Origin: Triplophysa rosa
Lineage: Eukaryota > Chordata > Actinopteri > Cypriniformes > Nemacheilidae
Direction: 5' to 3'
Assembly: GCF_024868665.1 (NCBI RefSeq)
Contig: NC_079901.1
Coordinates: forward strand, 8,570,892 to 8,634,891
DNA: 64,000 nucleotides
The notes beneath the pieces were generated by a model. That model was not told where the DNA came from. It saw only the letters and a list, made by a program, of their open reading frames with translations, and searched no databases. This document shows positions 37,140 to 48,562 of this stretch, one piece after another. The stretch's first letter is position 1. The number at the start of each line of letters is the position of its first letter. Both the position numbers and the translations under genes were made by a program.

Positions 37140-37370
37140 AAATGTCAGTTAAGAATCGTGCAAATCACAATGTGCAAATGTATGTAAATTCAACAGGCAT
37201 AAAGTACAAATGGAAGCGTAATTCCTCTGAGGAGACGATACAAATAGTTATCAATGAAAAAATGATATCCCTGTTCTATGTACCTGTGCGTTTAGACCCC
37301 AGAACAATGGAGCAGTATTCAGTAATGATTTGCACAGCACAAAGGCAAGAGTGCAAGGCAAATACCAAAA

Positions 37371-38252
37371 CTAACAAACATCTTTGTGATTGGTATTGTG
37401 GTTGATTTCTCTGCTGTATGAAGAGTCCCAGTCTCTCTCAAATACTGCCTGTAGCTGTTCCTGTACTGTAGGGCTTGTTGTCTGGGCTGAAGTCTGGTTT
37501 ACCAATAATGCAGAGCCAGCGGTGTTCACAAAGTAGTCACCTGACCAATTAGAGGTACCTGAAAACACACAGGCAGTATACACGTGTATCATTTGAAAAA
37601 TATATATATAAAAAAGACACATATAATTAAAGGCAATATGGACATAAAAGGATTAACTTCAAAGACGTGTGTTGTGTTTATGTAAGTTACAGAAAAGCAA
37701 AACCTGGAATAAAAATAGAACAACAAAAACTAAGTAAAACTAAAACAGTGGCATACCTATATAAGCAACCCGGTCTGTGACCATGTACTTGTTATGGTTG
37801 ACTCTGGCATATGGAATTCCCTTCTGTCGCGGGTTGGACGGGACAGTAAAAATTTTCTGTGGAAAAAGTGTTATTAGTGAACTAAATTTGTGTCCATACA
37901 ATGGAAGTCAATGGGGTTCAATGATGTTACCAACGTTCTTCAAAATATCTTTTGTGTTCTGCAGATGAAAGAAAGTCATACGGGTTTGGAATGACACAAA
38001 TATAAGTAAATGACGAAAGAATTTTCATTTTTGGGTGAATTAATAATTTAAGCTGCACACTACCCAGGGAATGATGACAAAACTCAAACACTACTTCTCG
38101 CAGAACCTGAATAACACGATGTTCCAGGGAACAACGCCTCTCGACTGGACAGACAGACGGACACTCACCACCTGAACATCCAGCTTGTTGTTTTCTCTTA
38201 AGGAAGCGAGTGAGCGAAGGAAAGGGAACATGATTGGATTTGTGCTTTGTAT
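37371..38252 (-). pseudogene. Truncated duplicate of pld3 exons 9 (part), 10 and 11
   Basis: It contains a partial exon 9 (38169-38252), exon 10 (37757-37856, with HNKYMVTD) and exon 11 (37371-37558, from [10 protein letters not shown] to KDVC and the stop). It lacks the first ten exons' worth of upstream coding sequence, including the first HKD motif, and has no start. It cannot make an active enzyme alone, but could act as alternative 3' exons if the duplication is real, since its splice sites are intact. Confidence 0.85.
37890..38045. mobile_element. Half of a palindromic MITE (family A), in the duplicated segment
   Basis: 'atacaatggaagtcaatggg', 'caaaatatcttttgtgttct' and 'attttcatttttgggtgaat' form the right half of the family. 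Duplicate copy at 43447-43602. It lies in the intron between pld3 exons 9 and 10. Confidence 0.8.
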
Positions 38253-38481
38253 GTACAATGTACATGTACAATTCATACTAGGCCAAGTACATTAAATAAT
38301 TACTACAACAACAAAAAATACAGTACAGAGGGTTTACAATGACAATATAAGAGTGTCTACTAAAATCACTTTGGTTTTTAACACAGAAATTGCATATTCA
38401 TCCTTTTTTAGTACATTTCTTTAACACCTGATCAAATAAATAACTATTATTTTACTATCTATAAGCATCCACTTTCATTTT

Positions 38482-38520
38482 TTACATTAAGTCTTCTTGT
38501 CCATTTTCACTGGGCGCCCC
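38482..38520 (-). CDS. Candidate terminal exon of an unidentified small gene
   Basis: A good acceptor (TTTCATTTCAG|) precedes 13 codons in phase 0, GAPSENGQEDLM and stop. A shifted phase would give GRPVKMDKKT and stop. I do not recognise either. It might join an ATG exon near 41000, but I could not find connecting exons with certainty; a candidate acceptor with open sequence lies near 38895. Confidence 0.25.
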   Translation of the reverse strand, partial: GAPSENGQEDLM

Positions 38521-39365
38521 CTGAAATGAAAGGAAAAAGATTATATGAAAGGAGGCAAAAACGTAATTAATTTCAGTATAGGAAAAAATATATCTGACAC
38601 TCAAAATAAACAAATGCATAAAACCTCCTATCGTGAGGGAAGTTCCACCATAGACAGCCAATTTAGATTGCGATCTCATCATTTTTGGGGTGTACAACCA
38701 CAATCACACCTCCACCCTATGTCCCCATGGGTGGTGTACACACCCACTCTCTCTAGGACACGCACGCACGCACACTCGTGTTGTAGAGAGGGTCCCAGCG
38801 TCAGAGTTCATGAGCCTGGAAGCCAGGCACTCTGCAGGGTCTGGGGTCTCCACTGAATTACTGTCTGCACCCTCGTCACCACACCAGCCCACTGACAGGG
38901 CAAGATGGTAATTAAAGTGCAAGAGATGACGCATTCACACAGGCCTAAATCAGTCTATAGAAACCGAACTGTTTTTCCAACCATTTCATTAAACAGTTTA
39001 ATGTTAACCCAAATGATTCAGACTTTCTATACTAATCTTATTTATGGGCGTACATTTGTCAGCATATTTTACAAATGCTTTGAATGTGGTTTATTCAATC
39101 AGAATGACTAGAGTCTCTGTTTGCTAATACAAGTAATACAGCTTTGGTTCTTTCCTTTTAACTCAGACGTGCAGTAATGTCAAGCAGTTTGGCACTGATA
39201 ATATGAGACTGATGAGGATGAAGATGCGATGAAAAGTCATACTGGTCACTTGTGACTTATAATGGTTGTATGACAGTCTATAATGAATATTTGCTTTGTT
39301 TGTGCGGAAACTTTAGGCCGTCCACAGCAGATGAGCGTCTGATGGAATCACACATCTCTTGTTTT

Positions 39366-39692
39366 AAAGGAATAGTTCACCTTCAAAATGACATTTCACT
39401 ATTTACACGACCTCTTGTCATTTAAAACCTGAATGACTTTCTTATTTCTGCAGAACACAAAATAAGACCTTTTTAAAAACGGAAAACAGAAACCATTGGT
39501 CCCCATTGACTTGCATTGGTTTTGTGCACATACAATAGAAGTCAATGGAGACCAACAATTTTTGGCAACCAACATTTTTCAAAATACCTTCTTTTGTTTT
39601 GCAGGATAAAGAAAATCACACAGGTTTAAAATGTCAACAGGGTGATTAAATGATGACAGAATTTTCATTTTAAAGGTGAGCTATTCCTTTCA
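39366..39692. mobile_element. Palindromic MITE (family A)
   Basis: Left 'ttaaaggaatagttcacctt', internal 'gcagaacacaaaataagacc' mirrored by 'aaaataccttcttttgtttt', right 'ttaaaggtgagctattcctt'. Full-length copy. Confidence 0.8.
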
Positions 39693-39927
39693 CTACACCA
39701 AATGAAAAACAAAACACACTGTGAGTGAACCTGTGAGTTTTATGCGGTCATGTTCCAAAACTATCAACGAAACAGACTATAAAAATGGCAAGCAACTGTT
39801 AAATGTGATGTCCGGCCTATTACGAAGACTAAGACAGATGATCTCTGAGACACACTGCTCTTGTCTATAAACAGGTCATACTTGCACTCCACTGACCCTG
39901 AGCTGCCATGGCAGTGCCCAGCCTAAG

Positions 39928-39963
39928 ACACACCCTGACAATGGGCACGTTGTCAGGGTGTGT
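39928..39963. repeat. Perfect 14-bp-stem hairpin
   Basis: 'acacaccctgacaa' and 'ttgtcagggtgtgt' flank an 8-nt loop 'tgggcacg'. It is not part of a recognised repeat family. Too short for a typical pre-miRNA. Confidence 0.75.
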
Positions 39964-40998
39964 ACCATATACACAGGGGTGGGTAGTGGTTAACAGACAA
40001 ACATGTTCAGTCCTGTTACATACAAAGAATGCACACTTTTTAGTATCTGAAAGTTCTTTGAAACTATATACAGTATATATATATATATGAATATTAAATA
40101 AAGTGCATATTAAATAAGTAAGAATACATTCAATAATAAATGATTAAAATGATCAAAAAGTTTCTAAACTGTATTACTGTAAAAACGGCTGACAATCCAA
40201 TAAATAGCCATAAACAGTAGAATACATTTTAGCACATATTTTATATAGTTGTTTTCGTTTGACATAATTCAACTAAAAAAAAACGTTCAAAACGGATGTT
40301 TAGTCAGAAAACTGATGGTTACTGGACTATGACCTACTTTTGTCCAGCGCAATAACAATGGTAACAGTAAAGCTTTTTATACATGTACAGAAGAAATAGA
40401 AAACGCACGCACAGAAAAATATTCAACACCGTGAATCTGCCCATATAAAATAACTATAAAACCATGTTTAAGCCTTTTATTGTCGGTAGTGTAGATTACT
40501 GCCATCTGGTGTAAACAAAATCTTGATGAGTTTAGAGAAAAAATACGTCATTATCTTTTTAAAACACTACGTATTAATAATATACACAATGTTTACCATG
40601 AGACTGACTTTAAAAAGATACAAAATGCATGTTGTATTTCGTCTTCACAGACAAAAAATAATTAAAACAAGAGTAAAAACCAACAAGTGTCTTATGGCCA
40701 AAATGCAGGCAATGATTTTCTAACCACTGTGTTATTTCTATTATCTGGCTACTAAAGACACACAGTTTATATCTGTATTTATTTAACAGCATTGAAGTAT
40801 ATGAATGTTCTAGTTCTTCTGCCGAACAGCATCGACTCTATCGTCCGCTGTTGATGCGAGTTATCATTGTAGGATCGTCAGCTATGAATGAACTCACTGC
40901 ACCATCACCGAAATTTACTGAAGCGCTTCATTTCAAAAGAAATACAAAGAAATAAAACACTTAAGACAAAATATATATTGTAACAGAAAGACACTCAC

Positions 40999-41060
40999 CG
41001 CCATGTTCGTTTCATTGTTGCACGAGTAACGCTCCGCCTCCAACAAAAATCACTGCCAGC
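40999..41060 (-). other. Candidate first exon and promoter of an unidentified minus-strand gene
   Basis: On the minus strand a GC-rich sequence reads AACATGGCG|GTGAGTG, an ATG with A at -3 followed directly by a strong donor (M-A then intron, phase 0). An upstream ATG (41015) is out of frame with it. Nearby upstream sequence has a CCCGCCC-type GC box. Single short evidence, so tentative. Confidence 0.3.
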
Positions 41061-42111
41061 ACAGCGTTATTATATTTTCACACCCGGATTGCCACAAGTC
41101 CCGCCCTTGATCCGATTACTGCGTGCTGTGGCTGGTAAGGTTCTGTGAACGACGTATCAACTGTCAAATCACAGCTAAGGGAAAACGTCCATTAGCAAAT
41201 CGTTCTGCAGGAGGCGGGACATAACGGAGAAAACTAACGCAGAGTTCACGAGAGATATCCATTTATGGGAAAGATGCCAGTATAGTATAATAGCATAAAA
41301 GAGGACAGGTTATTATAAAAATGATAACAAATTCGAAATCAATCAGTATTGTATCGGTATAATTACCTGCTAATAGATTATTTATTAATATATTAACGTC
41401 ATTTATTACATTTTGTAATGACGAAGAAACGATACAATTTGTAAATGTTCTTATAAATGCTGTAGCCTACGTGTTATCCAAATACAGTAGTATCAGTGTA
41501 TTCACAAATCAATGTTGTTTTTCCCGCTTCTGCATGTTTTCTTTTTCCTTGTTTTTTACTGTATATCTCGTGTGTCCACTGTTGGTTTTGAAATGTATTT
41601 TCTGTAAAGCTGTGTGCAAAGATGCAAAATTGTATTGCTATAAAACAACATTTAATTGAAAATGAATAAAAAAGTTGAAATCCAAAATGACATTTGAATG
41701 TAGTTGACATACTCAATGTAGCCTATAGTAGTCCTTGTTTATTCAAAACGTGCAGCAGTTTATCAATTCAAACAACACAAACTAAAAAGAATCTAGGTTT
41801 AAATGCCCCCTTAATGTACAAATGTTCCACAGCAGGACAATATAATGCACAACATGTGAGATTTGAGATACAAGTTAAAACATGCAGATCCCTCATGAAT
41901 TTATTATTCATCCTCATCACACATTATAAAATTCCCTGGCGTCGAAATTCATGTGCAGCTAAATCAGCAGTGTGTACTTGTTGCCACTGGCTGTGCAATA
42001 GTGGTAATGTAACATAAAATGGCTTTAAAATGTTATGTAGCCTACTTGGTGATGTTCATGACTAAACACAGGCATGAATAATATTTCAAATAAAAAACTG
42101 TTGAGATAACT

Positions 42112-42397
42112 ACAAATAACTCGCCTAAAAATAAAAATTCTGCCATCATTTACACATCCTAAAGTAAAGAAAAACTTCATGACCTTCTTCCTTAAAACAC
42201 AGAAGGCAGAATGTTAAGAGACCAAAAGCCTACATCACTGCTCAGTTTCGTCGTCTCTGTTTACTTACAATAAAGCAAGGGTGACTGAGGCAGACAGTCC
42301 CTATAACATCTTTTACGGGTGGTGAACAAAATGGAAAAAATAAGTGAGTAAATGATGATAGAAATTTCATTTTTGGCTAACTTATCCCTTTCACAGA
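42112..42397. mobile_element. Diverged palindromic MITE (family A)
   Basis: Same sequence as 36555-36840. It lies 3' of the pld3 stop codon. Confidence 0.65.
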
Positions 42398-42553
42398 TGC
42401 AAGGCAGCATAAAGAAATCATTAAATACAAAAAAGAAACCTGCAATCAACACTATTTGAAATCAAAGATAACATTCTGAATGATGTTTAAGATGAGGCTT
42501 AGGATGAAATACTTAGGAAAAGTGTTTCTGTGAAGAGGTATGGCATGCTTTCC

Positions 42554-42696
42554 TGTAGCTCAGTGGTAAGAGCATGGTGTTAACACCAAGGTCGTGGGTT
42601 CGATCCCAGGTTATTGCACATACTTAGAAACAACATGTATAGGATAATGCAATGCATGTCGCTTAAAGCGTCTGCCAAATGCATAAATGTAAATAT
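42554..42696 (+). mobile_element. tRNA-derived SINE
   Basis: Same sequence as 36997-37139. Located just 3' of pld3, on the opposite strand. Confidence 0.9.
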
Positions 42697-42927
42697 AAAT
42701 GTCAGTTAAGAATCGTGCAAATCACAATGTGCAAATGTATGTAAATTCAACAGGCATAAAGTACAAATGGAAGCGTAATTCCTCTGAGGAGACGATACAA
42801 ATAGTTATCAATGAAAAAATGATATCCCTGTTCTATGTACCTGTGCGTTTAGACCCCAGAACAATGGAGCAGTATTCAGTAATGATTTGCACAGCACAAA
42901 GGCAAGAGTGCAAGGCAAATACCAAAA

Positions 42928-45900
42928 CTAACAAACATCTTTGTGATTGGTATTGTGGTTGATTTCTCTGCTGTATGAAGAGTCCCAGTCTCTCTCAAAT
43001 ACTGCCTGTAGCTGTTCCTGTACTGTAGGGCTTGTTGTCTGGGCTGAAGTCTGGTTTACCAATAATGCAGAGCCAGCGGTGTTCACAAAGTAGTCACCTG
43101 ACCAATTAGAGGTACCTGAAAACACACAGGCAGTATACACGTGTATCATTTGAAAAATATATATATAAAAAAGACACATATAATTAAAGGCAATATGGAC
43201 ATAAAAGGATTAACTTCAAAGACGTGTGTTGTGTTTATGTAAGTTACAGAAAAGCAAAACCTGGAATAAAAATAGAACAACAAAAACTAAGTAAAACTAA
43301 AACAGTGGCATACCTATATAAGCAACCCGGTCTGTGACCATGTACTTGTTATGGTTGACTCTGGCATATGGAATTCCCTTCTGTCGCGGGTTGGACGGGA
43401 CAGTAAAAATTTTCTGTGGAAAAAGTGTTATTAGTGAACTAAATTTGTGTCCATACAATGGAAGTCAATGGGGTTCAATGATGTTACCAACGTTCTTCAA
43501 AATATCTTTTGTGTTCTGCAGATGAAAGAAAGTCATACGGGTTTGGAATGACACAAATATAAGTAAATGACGAAAGAATTTTCATTTTTGGGTGAATTAA
43601 TAATTTAAGCTGCACACTACCCAGGGAATGATGACAAAACTCAAACACTACTTCTCGCAGAACCTGAATAACACGATGTTCCAGGGAACAACGCCTCTCG
43701 ACTGGACAGACAGACGGACACTCACCACCTGAACATCCAGCTTGTTGTTTTCTCTTAAGGAAGCGAGTGAGCGAAGGAAAGGGAACATGATTGGATTTGT
43801 GCTTTCCCAGCAACTGATCAGCAGACGCACACGAATCTTACGCTCGTAAGCCACACGCCGCAGTTGGGTGTCAATATCTGTCCAGTACCTGCAAGACATA
43901 ATAGATGCCCACGGTCAGAGACGTTCAAAAGCAGCAAACTTTTAAAGTGTTTATATCATTATTTTTCAGTCTGAGGTCCACTTGATTTCGTTGATTTAAA
44001 ATTCTCTAAATCCTCTCAGGCATTTTTTGGCTGTTTTGGCATACGTCACTTAGGAAGGAGTACACGTATATTACAGACCTTTTAGATTTGGAGTACTCCA
44101 TTGTAGGAAGATAGTTCATTACGGCAATGTATACAAACTGTTGAGCGTCACCGATCACACTGAGGATAGACTGCAGATCTGGAGTTCTTCCCTCAGCACA
44201 TAATGATGGAGGAGAGCTCTGTGTGCGAAAGACAGACACTAATACTTCCTCTAACTTGAGTCACTAATTCCGATACTGAAACATTGAAATATATACAAGC
44301 AATTCAAAAAGCAATTACAGTAGTGTACAAACAAACAACATGCTCACAGTTTGTCTACAGTGTGGTTATAGTTATTTTAGATATCCTTTTGCCTTAAAGG
44401 GGTCATATGACAGGGCTAAAACAAATATTATCGTTTGTTTTAGATGTAATGCCATGTGTATACAGGATTTAAGGTTCAAAACGCTGTATTTTCCACATAC
44501 CGTGCATGTTTGTATCTCGTCTTTGCCCCGCCTCCCTGAAACGTGCAGATTTTGCAGACAATGCGTAGTGATTGGTCGAATACCGCAAGCGTGTGACAGA
44601 ACTGTAACGCCTCTTACCATATTTGGAATATCAATTTCCAAAGCAATTGTACTGACAGGTACGCCCACCTTACTTACGTATACATTTGGGCGGTCTTAGT
44701 CAAATCATACCACGAACTGACGTAGATTTGTGGGGGTGTGGTTACACGAGGCGTTTCAGGCAGGTCTGGGTGAGCATTCGCTTTTAGATAGAATGCATCT
44801 TTTCTTCCGACACTTTAATTTATGCAATTTTACGTGTCTAATACATGCATGGGCAATTTATAACACACCAAAGACACAGAAAAACACGTATTCTCACCAT
44901 ATGACCCCTTTAAAGGTGGGAGGGTTTTCTCTTACTGATAGATAGACACTGGAGTAAGTCCCATTGAGTAACATCTGCATGGGCGTGTCCTTGTTGTACA
45001 GGGTGGAGTATTTGCTGGGCCAGTGGGCGGGAACTGTCTTGGTCTGATTCAGGTACCAATAGGCTTCGAAAATCTTCCCAAGGTCCTCAGCGAGACATCC
45101 GCAGTCATACACAACCGCACCCAACTCCTTTACCTGAGCAGGGGGGAAAAAAGTATAATACTCAACACACAGAACAACCTGACACATTTGGCATAAGAAA
45201 GGACTAGTATTTTTATTATGACATGTCAAATATTGGTTACTTTTACTTAAAGAAGGATGGATTATAACACATTTGAAAATCATTTTAAAACGGTTTCTAT
45301 GATTTCATGTAGTGTATGGGCAGGTGAGCAAAGCATGAGATGAGGCAATTTACACTTATATAAATGCAAAAAAAATGAAGACTGACCTGTGTTAGTGATC
45401 TCCAGTCCATATTGGCACTGCCTATGTAGATGTGCTTTTTATCCACAATCCAGAATTTGGTGTGCAGAACACCTGTAGTCAGCCCTCGCATATTCACCAT
45501 CCGCACATCAGCACCTGCGACAGGTGAAACATCATAATGTTGTTTTTAAGACCCTTTAAAATTCACCCACAACTGTAAAACTACGATATGAGAAAGCACA
45601 TTTCAATGTCTCTCTCAACTACAATAAAACGCCTGATGTTGTCTTTTGGTCTGGCTGTTTGTTAGCATAACAGAAACAAAAGCAGTTTTGACTTACCCGA
45701 GTTCATGAGGAACAAAATGTCATCTAGAGGTTTCGTTTCCGATGGTGTATCGACCGCAACTCGAACAGATACTTTCCCAGAGAGCCGTCCTAATTCCTGC
45801 AGAATCTGCTCGCCCTAAAGAGTACAAATCATTTAAGACTTCATTGATGATTTCTTATCTAATAGTCAGCGGGAATTCAGATAACTCAAACTACAAACCT

Positions 45901-47651
45901 GATTGGCCGTGGGCTCATGTGTTTGTGTGTCTCTGTTGGTAAGAGTCCAATAGAAGGAAGCGATATCAAGGCTGCTTTGAGCAGCAGATATGAGATTGAG
46001 CCAAGCTTCATATATGGATTGGTGAGTGGTCGAGGAGTTAAAAACAAGTCCCTCTGGAATACTCTCCAACAAAACAATCCTGTGAATGACAAGAGGATAT
46101 TTCAAAGACACTCTCAAAGACCTTACCGAAAGTGCACACTTTATTAAAAGTGCAGATGTGAAACCGCGGGTTGTGGTTAACCTCATTTACCAGTGGACCA
46201 CTAAAACACTGAAGCAACTTGAATCACATTTTACAGTCCAGATAAAACAAAGAAATTAGACACGTTTGCCACAAAATAACCTAATGGATGTCTACCTGCA
46301 GGGATCAGTGCAGGTTTCTCTGATCAGAGGACGTTCATGTGATTTGGAGGAGGTTGTTGCCATAGGAACAAGCAGCGTTTGGAGGGACAGAAGTATCAAC
46401 AGCACTGTGGTTAGACAGGTAAGGATGATCAAGCACCTGTAATACTAAACACACAGATGAACAGATCAAAACTTGTCTGAACATAACTTAAAGTTGGTTA
46501 TTAATGCAGAAAAAAACCAGACAGGGTTTTTGTCAATGACATGTTTTTGGGAAGGGGACTAGCTTGCAATAAAGGGTTTATCATTATCGTATAGTTCATC
46601 ATTTTGTTTTTCTTTTTTCTTCTTCTGCAGAACACAAAAGAAGATATTTTGAAGAATGTTGGTAACCAAACAATGGCATACCCATTGATTCGCATTGGTT
46701 TTGTGTCTATACAATAAAAGCGAATGGGGACCGTCATTGTTCAGTTACCAACATTCTTAAAATATCTTCTTTTGTGTTCTGTTCTGCAGTAAAAAGAAAG
46801 TCATACAGGTTTGAAGTGATTTTTGGGCGAACTATCACTTTAAGACCAGTTAATTGTACATTAGCACAGTGATTACATGGCTATTTACCAGATAAATAAA
46901 TTATTAGACGTAAAATATTGAGAAGAAAGAGACCACAGAGCAACACAAGATAACAGCAATGTGAGTCAAGGTTGCCTGGGACAAGCGGGACATTTTATAA
47001 TTTAACGGCCATTGTACAGAAATATTTGACAGGTAAATGTTGTGATTGAAAGACAGCAGATGGACAGTCGGAACTAATACCTTTTGTGAGTTGTATTGTG
47101 CTTCTCCTTTCCTTGACTCCACATCAACCATCTTGAGTAAGATTGGAAAGAAAACTGGTTAACCACATAAATGCTCTTAACGTGAATTTAAGCCTAAAAT
47201 GAAAATTCTGTCATCATTTACTCACCCTCTTGTCGTTTCAAACCTTTATGACTTTCTTTCTGCTGCACAACACAAAAGAAGATATTTTAAAGAAAGTTGG
47301 TAACCGAACAGCACCGGCCCCCATTCACTTCTATTGTACGGACACAAACCCGATGTGGGGCCAGTTAATGGGGGCCAGTTAACAACATTCTTCAAAATAT
47401 CTTCTTTTGTGTTCTGCGGAAGAAAGAAAGTTATACAGGTTCGAAATGACAAGAGGGTGAGTAAACGATGCCAGAATTTTCATTTTTTTAGTGAACTATT
47501 ACTTCAAGTATGTTGCAATAGATAAAAGATCCCTATCAAAGTGAGTGTAAAATATGTGAACAACAAGAATAATTCTAAACAAATCCAATTCAAAGCATCA
47601 ATAAAAATGCAAGATATTACGCACCTTTCCGTAAGGAATATCTGACTTCAT
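42928..47651 (-). CDS. pld3: PLD3-type 5'-3' exonuclease of the phospholipase D family
   Basis: Eleven coding exons: 47625-47651, 47081-47131, 46296-46444, 45899-46079, 45697-45814, 45387-45514, 44936-45133, 44079-44218, 43726-43888, 43314-43413, 42928-43115. All junctions keep phase; 480 residues (human PLD3 is 490). It is a type II membrane protein: cytoplasmic residues 1-29, anchor about 30-52 ([16 protein letters not shown]), luminal rest. HKD1 is H193-K195-D200 (HTKFWIVD, then GSANMDWRS). HKD2 is H406-K408-D413 (HNKYMVTD, then GTSNWS). NSS and NGT glycosylation sites are visible. PLD3 and PLD4 are lysosomal single-strand nucleic-acid exonucleases that limit TLR9/TLR7 ligands. [18 protein letters not shown] and [14 protein letters not shown] favour PLD3; MFPFLRSL and TVQEQL.AVFERDW resemble PLD4. 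Exon 3 must start at TATTACAGG (acceptor GTTTAG) to keep frame. Confidence 0.93.
43447..43602. mobile_element. Half of a palindromic MITE (family A) in a pld3 intron
   Basis: Same sequence as 37890-38045. It lies between exons 9 and 10. Confidence 0.8.
44398..44909. mobile_element. 512-bp TTAA-flanked non-autonomous DNA transposon
   Basis: Perfect inverted ends AGGGGTCATATG and CATATGACCCCT are flanked by TTAA at 44394-44397 and 44910-44913. A TTAA target duplication is characteristic of piggyBac and Kolobok elements. No ORF of transposase type is present. It lies in the pld3 intron between exons 7 and 8, only about 25 bp from the exon 7 donor. Confidence 0.9.
46580..46843. mobile_element. 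Palindromic MITE (family A) in a pld3 intron
   Basis: 'acacaaaagaagatattttg' is mirrored by 'aaaatatcttcttttgtgtt'. The right end is 'gggcgaactatcacttta'. It lies between exons 2 and 3. Confidence 0.85.
47188..47507. mobile_element. Palindromic MITE (family A) in a pld3 intron
   Basis: The left end includes 'gaaaattctgtcatcattta' and the right end 'gagtaaacgatgccagaatt', with the internal KpnI-like palindromic pair around 'aaaagaagatattttaaaga'. It lies between exons 1 and 2. Confidence 0.85.
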
Positions 47652-48562
47652 GCTGTCAAGGTTTGCCGGTACAATTGAAGGAAACGCGTATCCTAAAAAA
47701 TGCAACATGAGTGGATCATCGCTCTGTGTGTTTGGAGCTTCACTGTGTGTCTGTTTGTGTATGGAATCATTGTTTTCATGTGTCAAGCATTTCTATAGAC
47801 AGGCCTTTCGCTAGCTGGAAATACAGAAAGAGCCGGGTGTCAGCATTAGTGGCTACAGACGCAACAGCCAGGTGACTGACCAATGAGCAGTCTTGATGAG
47901 CTTGGCAAATCTTTCACACACAAAAACTGGTATTGTGCAGTGTCGTCTGACCTGAAAGTGGAAGTGTTTTTGAAGATGCAGAGGAAAAAAATGAAGAACT
48001 GTAGGTTAGACTGTGACAGTCATGAGCCTGTGGTCACGTGCCTGAAGTTACTGACAGTAATGCAATCTTATCTTCCTTCTGATCTGGTGTTTTCTGTTTT
48101 GGGATGACTAATGCTTACTGATCCTTTTGACAAGAGCTTTTTTACAGTGCATACATTTACAGGGGATACATGTCATCTTCATTCAGACCCCCGTGAAGTG
48201 CATCTCATGACATAACTGGCCACAACATTCAAATAAGTGTATAAAACCATACAATACATTGAAAAAATACAAAGTAGCATTGTCCTGCTGATATAAAAGA
48301 GTTGATAAATAAGACTACAAATACCATCATCTAACTATGGTGAGTTGTTTGTCTGTTTACGAAGACTGCATAAGAACGCTGTCTAGTTAGGGAGTTCACT
48401 AGGTTTTGAGACACAGTCATGGTTTATTTTTCTTTCCGTGAGTGTATGTACATATACGAAACAACACATTTGTAATCATATGCCAATTGTTGCGTTTTTC
48501 ATCGATATACTGTTCAACATGTAAGTTAGCTTATTTAAAGGAAACGAAAGACATAACGTTAC
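47652..48562 (-). other. pld3 5' UTR exon remainder and first intron
   Basis: The exon that holds the start ATG begins at 47692 (acceptor TTTTTTAG|). An in-frame upstream stop is not needed because the ATG at 47651 is the first in that exon in this frame. Above it lies intron sequence with no other feature seen. Confidence 0.5.

Larger units (their letters stand above)
36384..38252. repeat. Extra copy of the pld3 3' end (identical to 41941-43809)
   Basis: Every stretch compared matches the sequence 5,557 bp to the right with no difference seen, including introns, a SINE and two MITEs. The copy is flanked by a 14-bp direct repeat 'acatgtacaattca' at 36343-36356 and 38262-38275. Its right breakpoint lies inside pld3 exon 9. 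A duplication event or an assembly artefact are both possible. Confidence 0.95.
38253..41940. other. Spacer between the two pld3 3'-end copies
   Basis: Mostly anonymous AT-rich DNA, plus a MITE (39366) and a hairpin (39928). Two splice-flanked pieces could belong to a small minus-strand gene: a first exon at 41000 and a last exon at 38482-38520. A GC-richer stretch at about 41000-41230 fits a promoter. Confidence 0.45.
41941..43809. repeat. Parent copy of the duplicated pld3 3' end
   Basis: This is the counterpart of 36384-38252. Here exon 9 is complete and continuous with the upstream exons, so this copy is the original. Confidence 0.95.

Noticed and set aside
46296..46436. pld3 exon 3 starting at GTGCTTG (acceptor ATTACAG)
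   Set aside because: That acceptor forces a frame shift and a stop after the upstream exons; the acceptor 8 bp earlier (GTTTAG) keeps frame and gives YYRCLIIL before the membrane anchor.
42928..47651. Calling this gene pld4
   Set aside because: Some PLD4-like stretches exist ([14 protein letters not shown]), but the N-terminal half and exon 7 match PLD3 clearly better.
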